From NCBI GenBank assembly GCA_035695045.1, contig DASSEX010000024.1:1-25283 (forward strand): DNA of 25,283 bases, written 5' to 3'. The translations under genes and the position numbers were made by a program. Origin of the DNA: DASSKP01 sp035695045. Its GTDB lineage: Bacteria > Actinomycetota > Actinomycetes > JAFAQI01. The notes below the pieces were generated by a model. It saw only the letters and a list, made by a program, of their open reading frames with translations, searched no databases and was not told where the DNA came from. Below, piece by piece: positions 7,046 to 13,666 of the stretch (position 1 is the stretch's first letter; every line of letters starts with the position of its first letter).

Positions 7046-7920
7046 CGGGCACCGCCTCGGATGCCGGCGAAAAGGTCGTCCTCCGGATTGGTGGTCTCGA
7101 CAAGACTCCGGGCGAGCTCGTAGTCCTCGGTCGGCCACGCCTTCTTCTGCACATCGATCGGACACGCGAACCAGAACGAGTTGGGATCGACCTGGGTCGC
7201 GTGCGCGAGCAGCGCCTTGTCGCGCGCCTCGAAGAAGTCGGCACACGGCACCTGCGTCGTCACCCGTTTGAAGTGGTCGTCGGTCTCCGCCCACTGCTCG
7301 AGACGTTCGGAGTACGGCGACTCCAGGCCCTCCGCCTCCATCGCGTCGTGCAGCGCCTGGAACCGCGGCCGATGGAACGTCATGTGGAAGTAGAGCTTCA
7401 GCGGCTGCCACGGCTCGCCGGTGCCCGGATAACGCGACGGGTCCGGCGCGGCCTCGAACGCCTCGACACTCACCTTGTGACACATGATGTGGTCAGGGTG
7501 CGGATAGCCGCCGTTCTCGTCGTACGTCGTGATGACGTGTGGTCGGAACGTCCGCACCAGTCGCACGAGCGGCTCGGCGGCGAGCTCGAGCGGCTCGAGC
7601 GCGAAGCATCCCTCCGGTAGCGGTGGGAGCGGGTCGCCCTCGGGCAGGCCGGAGTCGACGAAGCCCAGCCACGCGTGGTGCGCGCCGAGCACCTCGATCG
7701 CACGCTCCATCTCCTGGTGCCGGATGCCCGCGAGGTTGGCGATCACGTCGGGGCGGTCCATCGCCGGGTTGAGGATCGAGCCGCGTTCGCCACCCGTGCA
7801 GGTCGCGATGAGCACCTCGACGCCCTCCGCGACGTAGCGCGCGATCGTCGCGGCACCCTTGCTCGCTTCGTCGTCGGGGTGCGCGTGGACCGCGAGCAGG
7901 CGCAGCTTCTCCTCTGGCAC
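7042..7920 (-). CDS. mca: Mycothiol S-conjugate amidase
   Basis: Cytosolic zinc amidohydrolase of 292 residues that cleaves mycothiol S-conjugates, releasing a mercapturic acid for export and a glucosamine-inositol that is recycled to mycothiol; it detoxifies electrophiles. It has the LmbE-like zinc motif AHPDDE (13-18), TGGERG (42-47), the second metal segment GGYPHPDH (137-144) and the Mca-type C-terminus WPTEDYELARS ending in a LFAGIR segment. That C-terminus separates it from the deacetylase MshB. The GTG at 7920 is preferred because conserved sequence begins within nine residues of it and no conserved residues lie upstream. Divergent from greA and coupled to the downstream membrane peptide. 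The gene shows that the host makes mycothiol. Confidence 0.95.
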   Translation of the reverse strand: MPEEKLRLLAVHAHPDDEASKGAATIARYVAEGVEVLIATCTGGERGSILNPAMDRPDVIANLAGIRHQEMERAIEVLGAHHAWLGFVDSGLPEGDPLPPLPEGCFALEPLELAAEPLVRLVRTFRPHVITTYDENGGYPHPDHIMCHKVSVEAFEAAPDPSRYPGTGEPWQPLKLYFHMTFHRPRFQALHDAMEAEGLESPYSERLEQWAETDDHFKRVTTQVPCADFFEARDKALLAHATQVDPNSFWFACPIDVQKKAWPTEDYELARSLVETTNPEDDLFAGIRGGAR

Positions 7921-7947
7921 CCGACGATTGTCTCCGTTCCCTCCCAA

Positions 7948-7968
7948 CCGCGCCTGCGCGGGTAACCT
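7948..7968 (+). promoter_or_regulatory. greA promoter: palindrome plus -10 for a leaderless transcript
   Basis: TAACCT (7963-7968) ends seven bases before the greA ATG, so transcription should begin at or within a base of the start codon. There is no ribosome-binding site. Immediately upstream is the palindrome CCGCGC-ct-GCGCGG (7948-7961), in the spacer region. It is in the 55-bp gap shared with divergent mca, so it may be an operator or a chance GC palindrome. Confidence 0.5.
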
Positions 7969-7975
7969 GCCTGCC

Positions 7976-8476
7976 ATGACCGAGTCGACGGACACCAAGG
8001 TCACCTGGCTGACGCAGGAGGCGTTCGACCGGCTGCAGGAGGAGCTCGATCACCGCTCCGGGCCGTACCGGACCGAGCTCGCCGAACGCATCGGAGCGGC
8101 GCGCGCCGAGGGTGACCTGAAGGAGAACGGCGGCTATCACGCCGCCAAAGAGGAGCAGGGCAAGAACGAGGGTCGGATCCGCCAACTGACCCAGCTGCTC
8201 CGCGACGCCAAGGTCGGTCAGCCCCCTGCCGCAGATGCGGGTGTCGCCGGCCCGGGCATGGTCGTGACGGTCGACTACGGCGACGGTGACGAGGAGACCT
8301 TCCTCATCGGCTCCCGCGAGGAGGCCGCCGTCACCGACATGACGGTCTACTCCGCACAGTCGCCAATGGGACAGGCTCTGACCGGGGCCAAGCCCGGCGA
8401 CACGGTCACCTACACCGCACCCAACGGCCGAGACATCTCGCTCGAGCTGAAGGACGTCAAGCCCTACACGGGCTAG
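7976..8476 (+). CDS. greA: Transcription elongation factor GreA
   Basis: A 166-residue factor that enters the RNA polymerase secondary channel and stimulates cleavage of backtracked RNA. The N-terminal coiled coil (about 10-80) carries the catalytic tip GDLKENGGYHAAKEEQ with the conserved Asp and Glu. The C-terminal FKBP-like domain (about 90-166) ends in SPMGQALTGAKPGDTVTY, as in GreA. The ATG at 7976 lacks a ribosome-binding site, consistent with leaderless translation. Monocistronic: mca is divergent upstream and ilvA converges, with the two genes overlapping by four bases at a shared CTAG stop. Confidence 0.96.
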   Translation: MTESTDTKVTWLTQEAFDRLQEELDHRSGPYRTELAERIGAARAEGDLKENGGYHAAKEEQGKNEGRIRQLTQLLRDAKVGQPPAADAGVAGPGMVVTVDYGDGDEETFLIGSREEAAVTDMTVYSAQSPMGQALTGAKPGDTVTYTAPNGRDISLELKDVKPYTG

Positions 8477-9699
8477 AGCCCGGTCGCCTCGAAGCCCGCG
8501 TCGCGCAACCGGATCACCAGCTCGGCGCAGTGCTCGGGTCCGCGCGTCTCCACCTGGACCTCGACCTCGACCTCGTCGACCGGCAACGTCGGGCTCGTGC
8601 GCGAGTGAGCGACGTCGAGCACGCTGGCGCCCGCCGCGCCGATCTCGCCGAGCAGCTTCGCGAGCTCGCCCGGCCGGTCGGGGATTCGCAGCCGGAAGGA
8701 CAGATAGCGTCCCGAGGTCGCCATGCCGTGCCGCAGAACACGCAACAGCAGCAGCGGGTCGATGTTGCCACCGGAGAGGACGGCGACTACCGGAGGCTCG
8801 AAGTCGGACGGAGCGTCCATCAGCGCCGCCACCGACGCAGCCCCGGCCGGCTCGACGACCAGCTTCGCGCGCTCGAGACACAGCAGGAGTGCCTTGGAGA
8901 GCGACTCCTCCGAGACCGTGACGACATCGTCGACGCACTCCTGCACCATCCGGAGCGTCAAGCCGCCTGGCCTGCCGACGGCGATGCCGTCCGCCATCGT
9001 CGCCATCGAGGGAAGGGCGATCGGCTGACCGGCGAGCAGTGATGCCGGGAACGCAGCCGCTCCCGCGGCTTGCACACCGACGACCCGTACGTCGTCCCGG
9101 ACACCTTTGACCGCCGCTGCGATGCCGCTCACGAGCCCACCGCCGCCGACACTCACGACGATCGTCCGGACGTCTGGCCGCTGCTCGAGAATCTCCAACC
9201 CCGCCGTCCCTTGCCCGGCGACGATGTCCGGGTGGTCGAAGGGGTGGATGAACACCGCACCGGTCTCCTCCGCGAACTGCTTCGCCGACGGGAACGACTC
9301 GTCGAGCGACGCGCCGGCAAAGCGGACGTCGGCGCCGTACGACCGGGTGGCCTGCACCTTCGGAATGGGCGCGCCTTCCGGCATGAACACCGTCGCCCGG
9401 CAGCCCAGGAGCTGCGCCGCGAGGGCGACACCCTGCGCATGGTTGCCGGCGCTGGCTGCGACCACCCCACGCGCGCGTTCCTCGTCGGAGAGCCGCGAGA
9501 TGCGGACGTAGGCGCCTCGAATCTTGAACGACCCGGCGCGCTGGAGGTTCTCGCATTTCAGTGCGACCGGACCGCCGACACGTTCGGTCAGCGGACGCGA
9601 ACCTTCCAACGGCGTCCGCCGGGCGACGTCGCCGAGAACCTCGCGCGCCGCTTCGATGTCGGCCAGGGTGACGGTCGCCCCGACGTCGGTGTCGGTCAT
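8473..9699 (-). CDS. ilvA: Threonine ammonia-lyase (threonine dehydratase)
   Basis: PLP enzyme of 408 residues that converts threonine to 2-oxobutanoate and ammonia, the first committed step to isoleucine. The PLP lysine is in GSFKIRGAY (Lys59). SAGNHAQG (83-90) is the substrate loop and SVGGGGLVSG (183-192) the phosphate-binding loop. A single ACT-like regulatory domain (about 330-408, SFRLRIPDRPGELAKLL) follows. This is the one-ACT form also seen in TdcB-like enzymes, so a catabolic role is possible. The ATG at 9699 is four bases after the ROK kinase stop. The frame stays open upstream inside the kinase gene, but that sequence has no family similarity. Last gene of the FIST-ROK-ilvA operon. 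Confidence 0.94.
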   Translation of the reverse strand: MTDTDVGATVTLADIEAAREVLGDVARRTPLEGSRPLTERVGGPVALKCENLQRAGSFKIRGAYVRISRLSDEERARGVVAASAGNHAQGVALAAQLLGCRATVFMPEGAPIPKVQATRSYGADVRFAGASLDESFPSAKQFAEETGAVFIHPFDHPDIVAGQGTAGLEILEQRPDVRTIVVSVGGGGLVSGIAAAVKGVRDDVRVVGVQAAGAAAFPASLLAGQPIALPSMATMADGIAVGRPGGLTLRMVQECVDDVVTVSEESLSKALLLCLERAKLVVEPAGAASVAALMDAPSDFEPPVVAVLSGGNIDPLLLLRVLRHGMATSGRYLSFRLRIPDRPGELAKLLGEIGAAGASVLDVAHSRTSPTLPVDEVEVEVQVETRGPEHCAELVIRLRDAGFEATGL

Positions 9700-9703
9700 G
9701 GCC

Positions 9704-10636
9704 TCAGTCTGCCCCAGCGGGCCAGTAGTGATCGGCAGCCAGCACGAACGCCGCCGCGCCGACCAGACCGGCGTCGGTGCCGAGCTCAGCGGACGTGACC
9801 CTGCAGCGGCGCACGTAGTCGAGCTGCGCATGGCGGTCGAAGGCCGCGCGCGCAGGACCGAGCAGCAGGTCTCCGGACTCGGCCAGCCCGCCACCGACCG
9901 CGATCGCGTCGAGGTCGAGAGCGGCGGCGATCGACGCGAGTCCAACCCCCAGCGCCCGACCGGCACGAGTGAAGGCAGCGATCGCGATGGCGTCACCGTC
10001 GCGGGCGGCGTCGGCGAGCGCGACCCCCGAGATCTCGGACGCGGCCCAGCCCTGCGCGAGCGCCCATGCGACGACCGCGGGGCCACGGGCGATCGCCTCG
10101 AGGCAGCCCTTGCCACCGCATGCGCACGGCGGACCGTCCGCGTCGACGACAACATGGCCGACGTGCCCGGCATTGCCCGTGCCCCCGCTGACGATCCGGT
10201 CTTCGAGGACCAAGCCGCCGCCGACACCTGTCGACACCACGATGCCCAGGAAGTGCCGACTGCCCCGACCGGCGCCGCGCCAGTGCTCCCCCACCGCCAT
10301 CGCGACCGCATCGTTGTGCACGCGGACGACTGCCTGGGGGAAGCGTTCACGCAGCCGCTGTCGCAACGGGAAGCCACGCCACGCAGGGATGTTGAGCGGC
10401 GAGACGTCGCCTGCCGGCCAGCGCATGGGTCCACCGCAACCGACGCCGATGCCCTCCGGCTGCTCACCGGCGAGCACGTCGTCGACCACGGACATCAGAG
10501 CCGACCAGAGCTCTTCTGCGTCGACAGTGTCGGGCGTCGGTCGCTGTGCCCGCACGTGCACGGTTCCGTCGGAACGGATCCGCCCCGCTGCAAGCTTCGT
10601 GCCACCGACATCGATGGCGAGCGCCCAGTCGCTCAC
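9704..10636 (-). CDS. ROK-family sugar kinase (glucokinase-like)
   Basis: A 310-residue cytosolic kinase, normal ROK length, that phosphorylates a hexose with ATP; glucose is the most likely substrate but is not proven. It has the phosphate-1 motif AIDVGGTK (7-14), the catalytic Asp in VHNDAVAMAVGE (D109), GIVVSTGVGGG (131-141), and the zinc signature GH-x9-C-A-C-G-G-K-G-C-L-E (His161, Cys171, Cys173, Cys178). At residue 158 a His stands where many glucokinases have Glu (GNAGHVGH instead of AGEIGH), which may alter sugar selectivity. It lacks the helix-turn-helix of NagC-type repressors. The GTG at 10636 overlaps the FIST gene stop (GTGA), so the two are coupled. Confidence 0.9.
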   Translation of the reverse strand: MSDWALAIDVGGTKLAAGRIRSDGTVHVRAQRPTPDTVDAEELWSALMSVVDDVLAGEQPEGIGVGCGGPMRWPAGDVSPLNIPAWRGFPLRQRLRERFPQAVVRVHNDAVAMAVGEHWRGAGRGSRHFLGIVVSTGVGGGLVLEDRIVSGGTGNAGHVGHVVVDADGPPCACGGKGCLEAIARGPAVVAWALAQGWAASEISGVALADAARDGDAIAIAAFTRAGRALGVGLASIAAALDLDAIAVGGGLAESGDLLLGPARAAFDRHAQLDYVRRCRVTSAELGTDAGLVGAAAFVLAADHYWPAGAD

Positions 10637-11850
10637 GCGTCGCCGGGAAGGATCACCCCGGCCGTGCCGCGGTCGGCCGCCGTACCGGACCCGAACGCAA
10701 CGATCGACGCGGTCAGGCCATGGACGTGGTTGCGGCCGCCGACCGGGCCGATCTCGCCCGCGGCGAAGAACCCTGCTACGCCATCCACTCCGAGACCCTC
10801 GCGAACCAATGCGACGTCGTGGTCGGCGGACGCGAACAGCTGCGCGCCGCGACCGTTGCACGAGAACAGCAACGCACCCTCGACAGTGTCGAGACTCGAC
10901 GACCGTCGAAAGCGGTCGAGTGTCGAGCGGAGGTCGTCATCCGCTGCGGTCGCGTCGCGAAGCTGAAAACGCACCGTGCTGCCGACGCTGACGAGGTCAC
11001 CGATGACGATGCCCTGCCGTTCTTCGTCCGCGCCGGCAATGCCGCGGACGAGGAAGTCCCCCTGCTCGTGCTCCTCGGCGTACTCATCCATCGCGATGCC
11101 GATCTGCAGACCCTTGGTCGCGAGCGCTTGCTCGACCGGGTCGAGGTTCTCGAGAATCTGCTCGAGCTTCCGCATCGCCGGGAGGCCGGCCAACTCGAGG
11201 ATGACGTTGCCGTCGGCTGCGGTGACGGTCATCGCGGGACCGACGGGGCGACAACCCTGGCTCACGAGAGTCCGTGCCCCGACCGGGCCACCGAGCAGCA
11301 CGCCGACCGCACCCCGGTCGAGAGTGTCCTGTCCGAGGAACAACCGCGTCGACCCGCGACCGCGCAGGCCGGAGGCGAGCCCGCCGGCGAGTGGCAGCCC
11401 GGCCAGCGCCTCGTTGGAGCGCTCGACGAAGCCGTCGATCGGAAACGACCACGGATCGGCAAGCAGGATGGCGACGGCGTCATCGGCATGTCGCTCGGGC
11501 ATGCCGACGACAGCCATGCCGGCGTCGGCCGGCATCACCTCGAGGTGGAACGTGCGCACCCGCACATCCGGCAGCACCGCGCACCAGACGCTGACCGCGC
11601 TCGCCGACTCGGCCGCGCCGGCAGAGGCGAGAACGCCCGTCGCGCTGCATCCGATGACGGCGTCTGCACCCGTGACGGCGGCCGCGAGCTCGCCGGCCGA
11701 CGCGACCGCCTCCGGATCGCTACCCGAGACGAAGACGCAGGCGAGGTCGGGAGTCCGACCACCGAGCGCCGAGAGCGCCCGGCGCGCGGCCAGGTCGGCG
11801 GCATGCGACAGATCTGCGTCCACCACGAAGCCGTCGCCGAACCGAGCCAT
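10633..11850 (-). CDS. FIST-domain sensory protein (FIST_N plus FIST_C)
   Basis: A 405-residue soluble protein made only of the two FIST domains, which are thought to sense small molecules such as amino acids in signalling proteins. The N-terminal domain (about 20-210) contains DLACVFVSG, AVIGCSATGV and PLAGGLASG. The C-terminal domain (about 215-390) contains GALLFSCNGRG and the signature GFFAAGEIGPVGGRNHVHG. No kinase, cyclase or membrane segment is attached, so it probably acts through a partner. The ATG at 11850 lies six bases after CAGGAT, a weak match to a leaderless layout. First gene of a coupled operon with the ROK kinase and ilvA, which suggests, without proof, sensing tied to sugar or amino-acid metabolism. 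Confidence 0.88.
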   Translation of the reverse strand: MARFGDGFVVDADLSHAADLAARRALSALGGRTPDLACVFVSGSDPEAVASAGELAAAVTGADAVIGCSATGVLASAGAAESASAVSVWCAVLPDVRVRTFHLEVMPADAGMAVVGMPERHADDAVAILLADPWSFPIDGFVERSNEALAGLPLAGGLASGLRGRGSTRLFLGQDTLDRGAVGVLLGGPVGARTLVSQGCRPVGPAMTVTAADGNVILELAGLPAMRKLEQILENLDPVEQALATKGLQIGIAMDEYAEEHEQGDFLVRGIAGADEERQGIVIGDLVSVGSTVRFQLRDATAADDDLRSTLDRFRRSSSLDTVEGALLFSCNGRGAQLFASADHDVALVREGLGVDGVAGFFAAGEIGPVGGRNHVHGLTASIVAFGSGTAADRGTAGVILPGDA

Positions 11851-11910
11851 CCGTCCATCCTGCCCCGGATATCAGCCGTTGGGATGAGTGACTGCTGACG
11901 GGAACACGGC

Positions 11911-11946
11911 TAGCGTCCGCCGCCGAGCCGACTTGTTCGGTCGGCT
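11911..11946 (+). promoter_or_regulatory. Predicted promoter and 5'-leader hairpin of the secreted orphan gene
   Basis: A -10-like TAGCGT (11911-11916) predicts a start near 11923. The leader would then begin almost at once with the hairpin AGCCGAC (11926-11932), loop of seven, GTCGGCT (11940-11946). A 5'-end stem of this kind can protect mRNA from decay. There is no clear -35. Confidence 0.4.
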
Positions 11947-11970
11947 GAGCGCACGGCGACTGGGGGGCTT

Positions 11971-13572
11971 ATGAAACGCCTTGTCCGAATTCTCGCTGTC
12001 ACAGCCATCGCCGCGAGTGCAGCCGCGACTCTGCCGGCGTCCGCGGCGGTCGGTACGTGGACGAAGATCACAGCACCCAAGGGCCCGGGACAGTCGATCT
12101 ACCAGGACTCCCTGAGCGGTACGACGCCGACGATGGTGGTCACCGGGCAGGCATCGCCTGACGTCGCGAACGTCAACATCTTCTGTTTCACCCAGGCGGA
12201 CCAGAAGGTCACGTCCAGCACCGCACTGAATCCCTCGCCGATCCCCGTGTCCAGCGGAAACTTCAGCGCTTCCGGGGTCACGACACCAAGCGCGGCGACC
12301 GGATGCATCTTGCGCGCACTTCCCGACACGTACACCGGGCTGAGTGGGTCTACGAATTCTGGTTACGTCGGAGCTTTCACCGGGCCGACGTTCTTCTTCG
12401 GAGTGCACACCATCGGCTTCAGCTCGGGAAGCAACAAGGACAGCTACCAGACGGTCAGCGCACACCCTGCGGCGCTCGACGAGCTCAGCAGCCCGGACTC
12501 CGCAGGCGTGATTCTCGGTCTCCCGAATGACAACTTCGCAAAGATCAGCAGCGGAGCGGCCGCAGGAGAGGCAAACCTGGCGCTGTTCTCGGGGAACCTG
12601 TCAACGGGTTCCTCGACGCACAGCGAGATCCTCATCGACGGCCACAACGCGTATCTGCCGAAGACGCTCGCAGGAATCGCGGTCGACGTCACCAGTGTCC
12701 CGGCAGCCACGATCTCCATGTCACGGTCGGCGAGCACCGGTGAGTGGACGATCCGCGAGTCATATCCGCTCCGGTCCTGCGCGGGCGACCCTGCCGGGTA
12801 TCCGCAGGGTTCGGCTACCTGCACGCCCGTCGCAACAGGGGTAACCCTCCAGCGAAGCGTGGTCACGTCTCGCGGCGGTGCTGTTACTACGGTCCGTGAC
12901 CGGTTCGTCAGCATCGACCACGCCGCTCACACAGCGAAGATCGAGTACTTCAACTTGATCGCGGGAGGCACATCTGGCAACCCCGGAATTCGCTTCCCCG
13001 GGCAGACCAGCTTCCACGTCCTGACGCCGGGCACCACCGTCACCTCGTTGCCCGTCGGTCCGCACACGGTCTTCATGAGCAGCGACATCTACGGGACAGA
13101 CGGTGAGCCCAACCACGCCGACACCGGTCTCACCTACTCGGGCAAGCCGAAGCTGTTCGAGGCGAGCACGCAGGCGTTCGGCCTGCAGTACAGCCGCGCG
13201 ATCCCGAAGAACGGCTTCGCCGGCTTCGCGTTCGGCCTCGAGAACGGCTTCAGCATGCAGACCATCACGCCTTGGGCTGCAGCCATGCAGACGGCGTTGA
13301 CGCCGCACCTGGCATTGACGGCGCCGGCCTTGAAGACGAGCGACAACACGCCGACCATCAAGGGCAAGGTCACCAACGCGACCAACGGCTTCCCGGCCAA
13401 GGTGACCATCACGATCGGCACGAAGTCGCGGACAGTGGCCGTGAACCAGTCGACCGGAGTGTTCGCGGTCACCTGGACGACCCTCGCCAACGGCAAGCAC
13501 ACGGCGAAAGCCAAAGCCACCGACCCCTCCGGGTTGGTCCTGAGGGCCTCTCGCACCTTCACCTGCACCTGA
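11971..13572 (+). CDS. Secreted protein with C-terminal Ig-like domain, function unknown
   Basis: A 533-residue exported protein. MKRLVRILAVTAIAASAAAT is a clear signal peptide, with a likely cleavage after PASA near residue 25. The central 400 residues are Ser/Thr/Gly/Asn-rich, of beta type, with at least five cysteines (FCFTQ, TGCIL, RSCAGD, SATCTP and the terminal TFTCT) that could pair outside the cell. The last 100 residues (APALKTSDNTPTIKGKVTNA onward) resemble a bacterial Ig-like domain of the kind that binds surfaces or sugars, ending in RASRTFTCT. The ATG at 11971 follows a TGGGGGG purine run. No enzyme motif is recognised. It has no membrane anchor or sorting signal, so release into the medium is likely. 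Its neighbours are on separate transcripts. Confidence 0.85.
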   Translation: MKRLVRILAVTAIAASAAATLPASAAVGTWTKITAPKGPGQSIYQDSLSGTTPTMVVTGQASPDVANVNIFCFTQADQKVTSSTALNPSPIPVSSGNFSASGVTTPSAATGCILRALPDTYTGLSGSTNSGYVGAFTGPTFFFGVHTIGFSSGSNKDSYQTVSAHPAALDELSSPDSAGVILGLPNDNFAKISSGAAAGEANLALFSGNLSTGSSTHSEILIDGHNAYLPKTLAGIAVDVTSVPAATISMSRSASTGEWTIRESYPLRSCAGDPAGYPQGSATCTPVATGVTLQRSVVTSRGGAVTTVRDRFVSIDHAAHTAKIEYFNLIAGGTSGNPGIRFPGQTSFHVLTPGTTVTSLPVGPHTVFMSSDIYGTDGEPNHADTGLTYSGKPKLFEASTQAFGLQYSRAIPKNGFAGFAFGLENGFSMQTITPWAAAMQTALTPHLALTAPALKTSDNTPTIKGKVTNATNGFPAKVTITIGTKSRTVAVNQSTGVFAVTWTTLANGKHTAKAKATDPSGLVLRASRTFTCT

Positions 13573-13587
13573 TCCACACGGTCCGTC

Positions 13588-13626
13588 CCGCTGGGGCATC
13601 CCGCGAGCTGCGGGGTGCCCCAGCGG
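13588..13626 (+). terminator. Strong terminator hairpin after the secreted orphan gene
   Basis: A 17-bp stem with one T-G wobble: CCGCTGGGGCA pairs with TGCCCCAGCGG and CCCGC with GCGGG, around the loop gagct. It begins 15 bases after the stop codon at 13572. No T-run follows. It insulates the AAA+ operon, whose predicted -10 starts 29 bases downstream. Confidence 0.8.
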
Positions 13627-13650
13627 CATCTCCGGAACCGGATACCGCGG

Positions 13651-13660
13651 GGCGTAGCGT
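13651..13660 (+). promoter_or_regulatory. Leaderless -10 element of the AAA+/VWA/hemerythrin operon
   Basis: The decamer GGCGTAGCGT ends in the -10-like TAGCGT (13655-13660), and the ATG begins seven bases after its last base, so the predicted transcription start coincides with the start codon. The same decamer precedes the AIM24 gene on the other strand. There is no ribosome-binding site and no evident -35. Confidence 0.5.
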
Positions 13661-13666
13661 GAGCCG

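Noticed and set aside
7493..9556. A 687-codon minus-strand frame across mca, greA and ilvA
   Set aside because: Arg/Gly-rich composition with no motifs, and it conflicts with three clear genes.
8473..10467. A 664-codon frame ending as threonine dehydratase
   Set aside because: The first 255 codons lie over the ROK kinase gene in another frame and look like GC-driven noise; the conserved enzyme begins at the ATG at 9699.
10546..11898. Plus-strand frame of 450 codons opposite the FIST gene
   Set aside because: It mirrors the FIST coding sequence, which has clear domain motifs; the plus-strand translation has none.
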